Source: Aspidapion aeneum
Taxonomy: Eukaryota > Arthropoda > Insecta > Coleoptera > Brentidae
DNA length: 64,000 bases
Reading direction: 5' to 3'
NCBI GenBank assembly: GCA_963576565.1
Contig: OY755038.1
Span: forward strand, 175,388,907 to 175,452,906
Below the pieces are notes generated by a model, which saw only the letters and a program-made list of their open reading frames with translations, did no database searches and was not told where the DNA came from. Positions 33,358 to 44,062 of this stretch are shown here, piece by piece; position 1 is the stretch's first letter; every line of letters begins with the position of its first letter. The position numbers and the translations under genes were made by a program.

Positions 33358-34990
33358 AGGCGGATTTTAAGAAAAAGCTGGCCATAACCCCTAAACACTA
33401 AAAAGCCCTATTTAATTGTAAAATTGCTATTAGTGCAATCACTGATGATCATGCTAGGCCGTGACCATGTCACGCCTAATTTGAAAAACAATTGCCATAT
33501 TAATGACCGATGAAACTTCCATTTATTTGCGTTACTTAAATTTACAAAAGATGATGGTTAAAAAGCCCTTTTAAAACTTGCGCCTATTATCAAAAATAAT
33601 TTTTTTGAACATAAATTTTGAATCTGGAGGTATGTAGCTATTTATTGAACAATTTTAACATTGTTTTTTATTTTATTGGTAATATTTTAAACCGATTTAA
33701 AGCAACCGTTGCAGAAAACTGTAAATTTTCATTTTCTGAAATAGAATTTGACTAAATGTTTCAACTTCATCCAACTTTATTGACATTTTTGGTCCTATTA
33801 AGTGCATGCATATGTTTTCTAAGTAACAGTCAGTTTCAGCTGCGGAGTTATGCGGATCGAGTAAAAAAGTTAAAATTTCTTTTTGTGTATATAGAAAATT
33901 GTTCAGTAAGAAATACGTACATAATATGCGTAAATTAATAAATAAGTTTTTTTAGCTTTAATAACAATGGTTTTTGTAAACCAAAAGTATAATTATTATG
34001 TCACATGTATTCTGATTTCATTTTTACCTTCCTAGCTCGCGCAGCAATGGCTAGAAAAGGTATTATTTTCGACAACAACAAAAATTGAGATAACACTGAA
34101 AATATGTTATTTTGGTGTATTGTATCTTAGCAATTTTATCGTGACGTCTGTCCGTGTGTGTGTCTGTGTGGTGTATTTAGGTGTGTGTATATCTGTTCGG
34201 CGCAAGCCAAATAAAAGGGTAGGGGTAGATTAAAAAAATTAGAGTATAGAGTATATGTGAAAATATGGCGCGTGTGAAATCAAACGAAAGGTAATTAAGT
34301 CTTAAATTAAACAGAATACATTTAGTTTATTTAAAAAAAAGGGTGGGAGTAGATTTAAAAAATTAGATTTTAAGGGAAAATATGGCGTGTGTCATATCAA
34401 ACGAAAGGTAATTGAGTCTGGAGTTAAACAAAATACATTTTATATATATTTTTAAAAAGGGTGGGAATTTTTTTTTTCAAAATTAGAGTTCAAATCAAAA
34501 TATGGCTTGTGTGGTATCAAACGAAAGGTAATTGAGTCTAAGGTTGAATAAAATATATTTAATTTTTTAGTTATATTAGCTCACACGTGCACTATAACTG
34601 TAGTACATTGTGTGAGCTTAAAGGCCCATATATTGGCAGAGTATGTTTCTTGCTAGACAATATACTTCATTTATAACAAAGTCGGAAAAAACAGAAAAAG
34701 TTCAATTAACTTGTTTTTGCAAAAATATCACATTGTTTTATGCAATTGCGAATTTTACATACCTACATGCTGGTTAAAACATTTTTTCATGGAGCTATGC
34801 AATTATAAAAATCAAATATTGCAATATCTTGTATAAATTTATACAGCCAAAATTTTGGTTTCAACGATTTTTTATTAAGCATTTTAATTAATTAGTAAAG
34901 TTCCAAATTTTATTTTTTTGTGCGGGGTCCTTAAAGAATTTTTCTTCTTTATCTTTTTTAAACATTAAATCATATATTTTTTTATTACTA
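33358..34990. mobile_element. Insertion of about 1.6 kb in the BEL integrase
   Basis: Bounded by integrase codons on both sides (LYASGTRWHF side at 33357, the AQKRSIYSPLK side at about 34990). It contains the hairpin-ended repeat 34018-34660. 33360-34017 and 34661-34990 show no gene; a 60-codon frame at 33756-33938 is unsupported. Confidence 0.65.
34018..34660 (+). mobile_element. Hairpin-ended, Helentron-like repeat (copy without ribozyme array)
   Basis: Left end TTTTACCTTCCTAGC with a small TAGC/GCTA hairpin, then CGTGACGTCTGTCCGTGTG. Three tandem units of about 120 bp follow (GGGT(A/G)GG at 34217, 34341 and 34459; each with ATATGGC(G/T)(C/T)GTGTG and ATCAAACGAAAGGTAATT). The right end is a hairpin (AGCTCACAC...GTGTGAGCT, 34578-34618). 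The same modules occur, inverted, at 43885-45466. Internal short tandem units plus a terminal hairpin and no TIR recall non-autonomous Helentrons; this classification is an inference. Confidence 0.6.
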
Positions 34991-35009
34991 TATGCAATTT
35001 TAGGGGGCT

Positions 35010-35520
35010 GTAAATGGATCTTTTTTGGGCTTTTGTAATTTATCTAATTTCGTCTTCTAGTTTGTTTGCTGCTCCTTTAAATGTGGTTCCATTGTGGTTG
35101 TATATGTCTGTGCAATGGCCTCTTCTGGAGACGAATCTTTGGTATGCAGCCAAAAAAGTTTCTGTCGTTATATCGGTGAAAATTTCAATGTGGATCGCTT
35201 TCGTTGCTAAACACACAAAAATTGCTATGTATTCTTTCTAGGATGGCATGATTATGCATGTAATGCATTTATTTATTCTTGTTGAAACGGTTCTTTTAGC
35301 ATGATCCAAAATTTTTGTCTAATGTATGCTGGCGTTAATTGACGCATTCAATTAATGTTTTCTCGTAGGCATTTTGCACAATTAATTTTGTAACGTGGCA
35401 GTTTCTTTGTAATATTATTGGGTGCTTTTGCTCGTATGGTATTACGGCATTTTTTAATCTTCCGGCTACTCTGATAAGACCCTCCTGGTCTAAAAATGGA
35501 TTAAGATTAAGTAGTTTGCT
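35010..35520 (-). pseudogene. BEL pre-integrase block and integrase core
   Basis: Minus strand, with frameshifts: YLNLNPFLDQEGLIRVAGRL and NAVIPYEQKHPIIL (pre-integrase block), then remnants of the zinc-binding part (TLIECV, FWIMLKEP), then KEYIAIFVCLATKAIHIEIF, TDITTETFLAAYQRFVSRRG and YNHNGTTF. In the last motif the catalytic Asp (SDNGT in the copy at 1-1480) is His. With the Glu change downstream, two of three catalytic residues are lost. Confidence 0.82.
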
Positions 35521-35622
35521 TTTCTATAATTTTTTTTTGACTAAGCAAACTTTTTTTTTTCTTTGAATTCTGTTTGTTGGACACATCTGATTACGGCTTT
35601 TAATGTGTCTTCTCTCCTGGTG

Positions 35623-36330
35623 TCATAATGCCTTTTGGTGAATTTCTTCTGAAATGTTTGCCCTGTTGTCCCCTACTTCACTGATTTCTGCACGTCTTTT
35701 TTGTCTTGGTAATGCCAGCATTTGTGCAGCTTCTTTAGTGATAAATGATGATTGAGAGCCTTGATTGATAAGAACTCTGAGCAATTGGGACGTTCCATAG
35801 CTCGTCTGTCCCTGAACTAATGCTGTTGCAAGTAGGACTTCTTTTTGTTTAACTGTGTGGTAGGTACTTTGATGGTGATTTCTTGACTGATGCGATTGAG
35901 CGTAATGCCGAATTAAAGATGTGGTTTGATCTTGAATTAAAGTTTTGGCCATTATTTGCTCTAGAGTTGGAGTTTGAAAGTTGCTGGACCGTGGATTACA
36001 GTTTTGAATATTGTTTGTTCTTGAGCTGATTTGAGACTGATTCTGATGATCTTTGTGAAGAATTGTATTATGAGCTAGGTTGCAAATTCGGCATCGAGTT
36101 ATTGTGTTGCATTTTACTCTAAAGTGACGACTCATACAATTCGTGCATAGCTGGTTGTTTTTAACTGTTTTTATTCTCTCTATCGGTGATTGGGAAAATA
36201 ATAAAGGACATCTCCAAACTGGGTGTTCGTTACGACAAACTTGGCATCTCTCTTTCTCCATTTTATTACGAATTATTGATGTACTAATGGCTTCTAATGA
36301 TTGAAATCGTCGCTTTAAAAATTCAAACAT
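35623..36330 (-). pseudogene. BEL gag zinc knuckles and aspartic protease
   Basis: A 235-codon minus-strand frame. Three zinc-knuckle-like motifs follow each other: CQVCRNEHPVWRC, CTNCMSRHFRVKC and CRICNLAHNTILH, the characteristic triple knuckle at the gag-protease border of BEL/Pao elements. The protease active-site block reads LINQGSQSSFI; the catalytic Asp expected after LI is Asn. The frame stops where RT should begin. gag packages the RNA; the protease would process the polyprotein. Confidence 0.87.
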
Positions 36331-36339
36331 ATTTTCAAG

Positions 36340-37965
36340 TGTAGGTACCTCGTGTTCTAACCTTCTAACGCCTGTTCGTAGAGTTCATTTGTTTCTGTGT
36401 CCCATTTTCGGCATATGGCAATTATTGGATCCCATTATTTTAATTTCAATGATGATTTATAGTTGATTATTGGGAAATCATAAATTTTGTCAATTAATTT
36501 GGCCACAGTTAATCGATTGTTTTGGTATCTTTATTTTACCAATTTCCAAGCCGTGTAATAATTGCTTTCTGTGGCGCTTAGTGTCAGGCCGCGTTTAGAA
36601 AAACGATAAATGCAATGGACTGTATATAATAATTAATGAAAGCGCGAGCAAACATAAATATATTGATATGAAATTACGAAATAATCAAACGTCCATAGGT
36701 AAAATTATTTGTGTCATACAACGGTAATCAGAATCAAAGGCACTCACCAGTTTGCAGCCAAATTCTCCATTTCTAAGGGGCCCCTGATTGGATCTAATGT
36801 TGTCACCACGTAGCTGAAGGGCTGAAGTTTCTAGTTCTATGCTTCAGTACACAAAAATCGAGCACTTTCAGGTGTAGATATTTGAAATAGTTGGAGAACG
36901 AAATTAACACGCCATTTTCTCGAGGCGGTCGACAAGGATCTCTCTGGTTGTTGGCGCGCATGTCCAAATACGCGAAATGCGCTTTGTCCTTCATACAATT
37001 GTGTGGTTTTAAAAATATATATAAACAACCGCGAAATTTAGCGCGAGCTAAGACTTAGGTGTCTGATAATGTTTTGAGCATCTCCTCTTACGTGCAGTTT
37101 GAGTTGCTGTAACTTTTGTCCATTGGACAGTTTTCTGTTTTGGTCGACAATTTTTGAAAATAGGTCGCAAATGTAGACCATTTTTCAAATGGGTAGCTCC
37201 ATTGCTGGGATGGGCATATCGGTGAATTCCATTTGACATTGAGTAATTTTTTCTTCGATCTGTTCGACTATTTCTGCGTAGTTCTTTCTGCCTTTCCTTT
37301 TGCGTAGGATCTCTTTGTGAAGTTCTTCAACGAGGTCCCCTGCTTTCGTACATCTTCTTCTAATAATTGGTAACGAGTGATTGGTTTATCCTTTTTGAGT
37401 TCTATTGTCATTTCGTGGATGAGCTTTTGAACAATGGCTTCTTTTCTTCTGATTTTGTCCTTATTGGAGTTCTTGACTTTTTCTTGACCAGCTTCGTCGG
37501 AGTAAATTTGTTCTTCATTCGACCCTTCTGCCCTTTGGAAGGTCTTGAGAAACTGCTTAATTGCGCCGTGTATTTTCTTTATAATACTTTTGGGTAAAAT
37601 ATAAGACATGATCTAATAGTTCCGTTTTTTTTTATTGCTATGTCATTTTTATTTATATTTTGTCATTTTTCGTCTGCGTCTTGGTTACGCACATCTAGGT
37701 AAGCAGCGGTCTTTCTTGATTCGGAATCCTTTTTTGTGTTTTTGTACAGCTGACATAGCTCTGCATAGAGTTTCTCTTGTTCTTTCGCTATTTTGTTTGC
37801 TTCCTCCATTTTGGTTGTCTTGCTAAAATGCTGAGTTGATTGGCTGTGACTGGTCTTTAATGGGTCTTGACTGTCACGGTTTTCTTTGGAGCTGGTACGT
37901 GGTTTGGTGGTCGCTGATTGGGTATTGACTTTTTCTGGCTGCTGTACCTTGTGGGTGGACAATAT
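36340..37965 (-). pseudogene. BEL gag, fragmented
   Basis: Several minus-strand pieces in consistent order: a Ser/Thr/Lys-rich start (37663-37962), a charged helical piece starting MSYILPKSIIKKIHGAIKQF (37268-37609), then a DUF1759-type segment with stops (MPIPAMELPI at about 37210, VDQNRKLSNGQKLQQLKLHV and GDAQNIIRHL near 37050-37130), and after an insertion the part NYYTAWKLVK, RYQNNRLTVAKLIDKIYDFP (36400-36600). Frameshifts and stops separate all of these. The 36600-37030 insertion has no coding signal I recognise. Confidence 0.75.
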
Positions 37966-38159
37966 ATGATCGTAGGTGGACGGTGACTGGCTCGTGACTT
38001 GATTTCTGGTTGTTAGTCACTGGGCCCTGTTCTGTTTGCTGCGTTTATGTCGTGTTGATGAACACTGACTGGCTCCTGGTTGTAGTAGCGTTTTGGCCTG
38101 TGAGTGGACACTTGTTATTCCTAGTTGTAATTAAAGACACTGGCTAGTCTTGGTTGATG

Positions 38160-38700
38160 TAGCGACTTGGGCGTGAAGTGGACACTGGTTGGTCCTTGTT
38201 GTGGCGGCGACTTGGGCCTTGTAGTGGACACTAGATTGTCCTCGTTGTGCGGCGACATGGGCCTTGTAGTGGACACTGGATGCTCCTGTTTGTGCGTCGA
38301 CTTGGGCCTTGTAGACACTGGATGCTCCTGTTTATGCGGCGACTTGGGCCTTGTAGTGGACACTGGTAGTTCCTGGTTGTGCGGCGACTTGGGCCTTATA
38401 GTGGACACTGGTTATTCCTGGTTCTGAGGCGACTTGGGCCTTGTAGTGGACACAGGTTGTTCCAGGTTCTGCGGCGACTTGGGCTTTGTAGTGGACACTT
38501 GATGGTCCTGGTTGTACGGCGACTTGAGCCTTGTAGTGGATACTGGTTGTTCCTGATTCTGCGGCAACTTGGGCCTTATAGTGGACACTGGTTCGATCCT
38601 GGTTGTGGCGACTTGAGCCTGTTGTGGACACTGGTTCGATCCTGGTTGTGGCTACTTGGGCCTGTTGTGGACATTGGTTCGGTCCTGGTTGGTGCGGTTT
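38160..38700 (-). repeat. 45 bp minisatellite in the BEL 5' region, about 12 units
   Basis: The unit GGCGACTTGGGCCTTGTAGT + GGACACTGGTTGTTCCTGGT + TGTGC (plus-strand view, 45 bp) repeats from 38160 to 38700, becoming 41 bp at both ends. Because 45 is a multiple of three, two minus-strand frames stay open (RPKSPHNQE-type and VHYKAQVAAEPG-type 15-residue repeats). It lies between the primer binding site and recognisable gag, so it is either the gag N-terminus or 5' UTR. Partial copies occur at 42725-42918 and 45977-46170. Confidence 0.85.
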
Positions 38701-38729
38701 ACTTCTTTTTTCTTCCTAATTTTTTGCTC

Positions 38730-38765
38730 GAAGGACCATGCCTCTAGGTAGTGCTCGAAGGACCA
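38730..38765 (-). promoter_or_regulatory. Primer binding site, duplicated
   Basis: Directly inside the LTR end (TCA at 38766-38768, minus view) is TGGTCCTTCGAGCACTACC, a match to a tRNA 3' end carrying CCA. A second copy of the 12-base core (GCTCGAAGGACCA in plus view) ends at 38738, 27 bp further in. The 46201-46240 copy has the same duplication. The tRNA species cannot be named from this alone. Confidence 0.7.
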
Positions 38766-38881
38766 TGAAGAAATATAGGGAGTTCCTATATCTCTAAATT
38801 TCTACCTCCCTATAGCAGACTATAGGATAATGGCAAGATGGCTTGGCCAAGGTAGGTTGAGTCGCAATATATACTACTACT
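38766..38881 (-). repeat. BEL-type LTR (copy L2), 5' part missing
   Basis: Matches L1 (21039) and L3 (46241) from TGAAGAAATATAGGG to GCAATATATACTACTAC, then breaks off where the sequence leading into the LINE at 39032 begins. Confidence 0.8.
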
Positions 38882-39031
38882 ATATACGCCTTTATGAATC
38901 TATACGTATCTTCGGTTTCCATAAAAAACCTCTTTATTTTTATTTTATTTTTGAATTTTACTTTTATTAAACAAAGCCTCGGAGCAATGGATGGAAGCTC
39001 TCGAAGACGAAAAAAGTAAAGACAAAGGACT

Positions 39032-39860
39032 ATGAATATAGCTACATGAAACGTACAGGGATTGAATCAAAAGTTGGACATTATTGCAACCGAAGTGCAG
39101 AATTGCAAAATCGATATTATTGCACTCACTGAGACAAAAAAGAAAGGAACAGGTACGAATAGTGTCGGTAATTTTGTCCAAATATTCACAAGAGTCCCAA
39201 AAGAAAGAAGAGCAGCCAGAGGGGTATCCTTGTTAATAAAGAAAAATCTAAAGAATAAAATTACAGACTACGATTGCATTAGTGAAAACATACTTCGAGT
39301 GAACATGAAGATGCTTGGACATAATATAAGCATAATAGCAGTCTACGCACCATCCGATGACGAAAGAGTAGCTACAAAACAAATGTTCTTTGATAAACTT
39401 GATGAGACTATCACAAAAATCGAATACCAGAGAAATAATTATGCTTGGCGATTTTAATAGCCGAACTGGTAGGCAAACCCAGAGCAAAGTGATTTGGAGA
39501 GGAAGTAACAAATGATAATGGCTTAAGACTGATGCAATTGTGTGAAACCCACAACCTAGAAATAAATAATGGTTTTTTTAAACATAAGGATATTCATCGA
39601 TATACCTGGATTCAGCCAACAAGAAATCTTAAATCAATCATTAATTATGCTATAGGTGGACAACACTCGCAATTAAAGTGGTATGATGTGCGAGCACTTC
39701 GTGGTGTTACCTGTTGATCTGACCACCATCTGATAAAAGCAAAAATATTATTCCCTTTAAGAAAAACAAATAATGACGAAAGTATTAGAGAAAATGAAAA
39801 CCTAGAAAGCATCGAAGACAATCAAAGATAAAACTTTAGAAGTCTATAAATCGAAAGTAC
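39032..39860 (+). pseudogene. RTE-like LINE endonuclease domain
   Basis: ATG at 39032, TGA at 39047-39049 in place of Trp, then NVQGLNQKLDIIATEVQNC, IIALTETKKKGTG (catalytic Glu), ISIIAVYAPSDDERVATK. A frameshift near 39432 precedes IMLGDFNSRTG (Asp-Asn), another near 39490 leads to EEVTNDNGLRLMQLCETHNL. The region ends with TWIQPTRNLKSIINYA and C-stop-SDHHLI, where TGA at 39715-39717 replaces a codon of the conserved SDH motif context. Two more TAA codons (39829, 39847) follow. It would nick DNA at insertion. Confidence 0.85.
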
Positions 39861-39867
39861 TCAAAGA

Positions 39868-41843
39868 TTGTATCAGAACCGATTAGATGAAAAATTAATA
39901 AAATCAAATCACTCATGTGAAGAGATTTATACAAACATAATAAAAAGCTTGAAGGAAGCAAGCAACGAAGCTGTTGGATACCAAGATAATAGAAATAACA
40001 GGAAGATGTGGTGGATGGACAAAATACAGGAAATGGTCAAAGAGAAAAAACGTACATACTTGAAATGGCTCAGTACTAAGGAGCAAAGAGACCTAGAAAT
40101 CTACAGGGAAACCAGAAGACAGCTAAGAAATTTGATACGCACAGAAAAAAATGAAATGTTCGAGCGCAAGTGCCACGACATAAATACACACGTAGGAGGT
40201 AGGCAGAGTTCTGAAGTATGGAAATTCATTTCTACAGTAAAAAACCCAACAAAAGAAAAAGTAAACATCCAGATAATCAAACCAGAACAATGGACAGAAC
40301 ACTACAAGGGACTGCTGCAGGAGACGAGACCCGAATATCTGACAGCCTCTCCGAGAAGAGAGATAGAAGTACATGGAGAGGAAGTAATCATCGAAAAAGA
40401 AATGATAAAGAATAATATTAAAAAGCTTAAATCCGGAAAAGCTAGCGGACCTGCGGGAATATATGCTGAAATGCTTAAATATGGATCAGAGAAACTAGTC
40501 GAAAATCTCACATATATTATTAACCAATGCATAAACGGACATCCAGTACCTAATGATTGGAAACTTGCATTCATATCCTCAATACATAAAAAAGGAAACA
40601 AGCTGGATTGCAACAATTACAGAGGAATTTCAGTAACCAGTACTCTAAGTAGATTGTACGGTAGGATTCTTAGAGATCTAATAGAGAATGATTTTCATGA
40701 ACAAGAAGAAGAAGAGCAAAGTGGGTTTCGCGCAGGCAAATCTTGTAGTGATAATGTTTTTTGTCTTAAACAAGTAATTGAGAAAAGAAGCGCCAGAAAT
40801 ATAGAGACTCATGTTACCTTTGTAGACCTAGAAAAAGCATATGATACCGTTCCAGTAGAAAAATTATGGACAGTGTTAGAGCAAACTAATATCAATCATA
40901 CATACATAAAAGCGATAAAAGAACTATACAAAGGGTCAAAATCTAAAATTAAAATTGGAAATCGACTTTCAAAAGAATTCCTGGTAACAAAAGGCTTAAG
41001 ACAGGGATGTTGTATCTCTCCAACTCTTTTTAAAATATATATCGCAGTAGCTCCAAAAAACTGGAAACGTAAAGTGCACGGCATGGGAATACAACTTAAC
41101 GACCGATTTACCATATACACGCTACAGTTTGCTGACGACCAAGTAATTATGGCTAATGATATAAAAAGACATACTCCATGATGAGAAAGTTAACAGAAGA
41201 ATACCAAAAGTGGGGATTAACAGTGAACGAGGACAAGACACAGTACTTATGTATTGGAAACGAATCCAGTGAGTTAGTACTAGAAAATGGACAAACAATA
41301 TCTCCATGCAATGAGTATGTATACTTGGGTGTCACATTTGATAAGACAGGTACAGACTGTAAAGAATTGGAAAAAACAATAGTAAAAGCAAAAAAAGTTA
41401 TTGGATGTCTTAACAGTATTTTATGGAGTAGAGTGATAAAAAAGAATGTAAAATTTAACATATATGAAACAATGGTCAAAAACACGCTGTTGTATGGAAT
41501 AGAGACTTGTCGCGTAACAGAAAAGTACAAAACAAAAATGGAAAGTGATCACATAAGAAATGAGATCATAAAAGAAAGAATGGGAATCGAGGGAAGCATA
41601 ACGGATGACATCACTAGAAGGCAACTGATATGGTACGGCCATGTACAACGGATGAACGACGAAAGATTACCAAAGCAGGTCCTAGAATGGCAACCACTAG
41701 GCCGCAGAAAAAGAGGGCGTCCTAAACCAGAATGGCAACAGTCAATCCAAAGATCAATGAGTCAAAAAAATCTGACTGAGGATGATGGTCAGGATCGAAG
41801 GAGGTGGAGAATAGGCGTCGGACAACGTAGAAAAACGTTCTAA
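39868..41843 (+). pseudogene. RTE-like LINE reverse transcriptase and C-terminal tail
   Basis: Open from 39868 to 41181, then a frameshift at about 41165-41178 and open again to 41843. RT motifs: KKLKSGKASGPAGIYAEMLK, DWKLAFISSIHKKGNK, NYRGISVTSTLSRLYGRIL, EQSGFRAGKSCSDN, VTFVDLEKAYDTVP (catalytic Asp), GLRQGCCISPTLFKIYI, LQFADDQVIMA (catalytic Asp pair), KWGLTVNEDKTQYLCIG. The tail has GVTFDKTGTDCKELEK, LLYGIETCRV and RRQLIWYGHVQRMNDERLPK, the usual RTE-like end. Catalytic residues are intact; one frameshift separates the last third. Confidence 0.9.
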
Positions 41844-42569
41844 ACCGACATAGTAGTAACTTTTATTTTTTCCTATTTTTCATGGACTAAAATTTTGTCT
41901 TGAACATAAAATTATTAGTCTTAAATTTATATTAATCCTAAGTAAATGGGTCAACTATTAGTTATTATAAAATTTACCTAAAGCAAAATTGCATTAAAAT
42001 GCGAGAATTAAACGCAAAAAATGTAATTTCTATTCTAAATTTAAGAATTATCATTTTATTTCTTATTTCTTTATTTTTATATACTTTGGCACTACTAGCG
42101 TCCTCTATCGTATTTTTCACATATCCATAAAATTTAAAATATAGTGATATGGTTTTCCTATAGAGGGTGAAGTGCTGTGCGCATGTGCGAAAAAACTGCA
42201 AGCGCAGGATTGAGTGACAGAAAAAGTGTGCTGCGCGTCGCCATGTCTAGAAAACGACAACCTTAAAATTTAAATTTAAAAAATAGTGAAAATTCACTTT
42301 AAAATTCCGCAAATAATTAAAATTATCGTGCCATCATCCTGTTGGAACTTCAAGCCACATAGCTCTTATGGAAAGGTGTACACCTTGCACTTTGGAACTT
42401 CAAAACAGCGGTAAGTCCCTCTCCATGAGGCTATATCACCATTTTCTTTCTCTTTCAAATTTACCCTGCAATTTTTAAATTATTAACTTTCTCTAGTTAC
42501 ATGAATTTTTTGCGCCAATGTTTATTATAGTATCTACCAAAACTCAATCTGAGCCATCAGAGTGCTACA
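41844..42569. other. No gene recognised
   Basis: LINE 3' UTR remnants and AT-rich sequence. AGTGATATGGTTTTCCTATAGAGG near 42140 and GTTGGAACTTCAAGCC near 42340 do not recur elsewhere in the window as far as I can see. Confidence 0.3.
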
Positions 42570-42712
42570 ACGTCAATAAATAGAGCATTAAAAAAGCTTT
42601 TCAGCCATGTATAATAAGCCTATCTTTGAATAGCGGAAAATGTGAATTTATTTAAAAAACTGTTTTTTACTTGGTTGGGTGTGAAACAAAGGCCGTAGTT
42701 GTGTTTGTTGTC
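42570..42712 (+). repeat. Fragment of the mariner TIR, duplicated next to a BEL fragment
   Basis: ACGTCAATAAATAGAGCATT through GTTGTGTTTGTTGTCATA matches 46822-46966, part of the left TIR of the mariner element, in the same orientation and with few changes. It directly precedes the BEL minisatellite fragment at 42725. Confidence 0.75.
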
Positions 42713-42724
42713 ATATATTTTTGC

Positions 42725-42918
42725 TGCATTTATGTCGTGTTGATGTACACTGACTGGCTCCTGGTTGTAGTGGCTTTTGGCCTGTGGGTGGACACTTGTT
42801 GTTCCTGGTTGTAATTAAAGACACTGGCCGGTCTTGGTTTATCTAACGACTTGAGCCTGCAGTGGACACTGGTTGGTCCTGGTTGTGGCGGCGACTTGGG
42901 CCTTGTAGTGGACACTTG
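42725..42918 (-). repeat. BEL 5' region fragment (copy X), left half of a split copy
   Basis: Matches 38045-38235 of copy Y (TTTATGTCGTGTTGATG, GGCTCCTGGTTGTAG, GTAATTAAAGACACTGG). It stops at TTG 42916-42918, where the 3,055 bp TIR transposon starts; the other half resumes at 45974 with ATGGTCCTGG, as in the uninterrupted copy at 38500. Confidence 0.82.
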
Positions 42919-44036
42919 GGGTACGTTTAGATTGAAACGTCGGGCGAGACGTCTTGCCGAGCGAATGACGTCATGGGTAAATCGCCGGACGTCTTGCCTT
43001 TGTGAACGGTATGGATGTAATAAACATAACCTTAAAATATATTTTTTTAAATTGATAAATCTGATCAGATTTAAAAATTTGTAACAGTTTATTTAGTAGA
43101 GTTAACATAAACACAAATAAGAGTTTTTTTTTTTTGTTTTAAAAAATGGAAATAGACATTCTTTTGGAGTACCCGACTTTTGGTGGCTGACAGAGTTTTA
43201 TTAGTTCCTCTGCTTAACACTTTCAATGGAAATAAATAAATTTGAAAATTAATAGTTATATTTACATACATGTGCAATATAATATAATAGCGTATGACAG
43301 TGAGAAGCGAAAGAAGACAAATTCTCAAAGTGTTTGCTGTGGCGTTGAAAGATCTTCAATTACATTATATCAAACCTCTTTATATGGTTACATTATCTAC
43401 TGTTAAATAAAGAATACAAATATACATAGTTTAAATGTCTTTTATTTTAATTTGAAAGCACAAAGTAATATCTAGGTATAATATTATTTATATTCCTATA
43501 ACAATTTGTCCAAATAAAAATCCATTCTCTACATTCTCCTAAGTAGAAACTAAACAGTCAAAATGAAATTGTGTAAAGGATCCATTTACATCTGAAAGAG
43601 TGTTTTCCTAAAAGGAGTGTCGCACTGCTAAGGGTTATTCCTAAGGCAATTGTCTTCATTGCATGGAGCGATGTGAAACACACACAGCAACATAACAAAA
43701 AATGGAGTTTTAGGGTTAATTTTGGTATTTTCTTTTTTTTTCTGCCAGCTGATTATGGTAAAATGGAGCTTTAAAACAAGGCATTAACTTTATCCATTGT
43801 GCTATGTTACTATGTGTAAACCATCATGCATACCCTAGCAAAAATCCTACAAAGAAAAATACTCTGTCAATCTATGGGCACCGAAGCTCACACTAGGTAC
43901 TATAGTTATAGTGTGCGTGTGAGCTAATATAACTAAAAACTGAAATATATTACCTTTTGTTTGATACCACACAGGCCATGTTTTGACTTAAACTCTAATT
44001 TTTGAAATCTACACCCACCATTTTTTTTTCAAAAAA

Positions 44037-44062
44037 GGTCAAAACCGGTCCGGTCGTGGATT
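44037..44062 (+). ncRNA. Truncated hammerhead remnant, copy 1
   Basis: Only the 3' half is present: GGTC, AAAA instead of GAAA, stem III ACCG-GTC-CGGT, GTC triplet and GTGGAT. No CUGANGA core, so it cannot cleave itself but offers the 3' product site. Confidence 0.6.

Larger units (their letters stand above)
32790..38881 (-). mobile_element. BEL/Pao LTR retrotransposon, internally deleted (copy Y)
   Basis: Read from 38881 downwards: truncated 5' LTR (38766-38881), primer binding site, 45 bp minisatellite, gag pieces, protease, then directly the pre-integrase and integrase regions. Reverse transcriptase and RNase H are missing: the protease part (down to 35623) is followed within about 100 bp by the LNPFLDQEGLIRVAGRLKN block. 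An insertion of about 1.6 kb (33358-34990) splits the integrase and one of about 0.4 kb (36600-37030) splits gag. No 3' LTR follows the integrase at about 32790. A dead element. Confidence 0.85.
38882..41843 (+). mobile_element. Non-LTR retrotransposon, RTE-like, decayed
   Basis: Single-ORF LINE layout: EEP endonuclease, linker, reverse transcriptase and a C-terminal tail. At least three frameshifts and four stops. The wording ATWNVQGL (with TGA for Trp), FADDQVIMA and EEYQKWGLTVN links it to the endonuclease-RT family common in insect genomes and close to RTE; exact clade unknown. It starts at the break in the BEL LTR. The 3' UTR is AT-rich with no clear tail repeat, so its end after 41843 is open. 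Confidence 0.85.

Noticed and set aside
38121..38747. Plus-strand and alternative minus-strand frames over the 45 bp minisatellite as separate proteins
   Set aside because: A 45 bp period keeps any stop-free frame open, so frame length has no weight here. Only the gag context on the minus strand gives a reason for coding.
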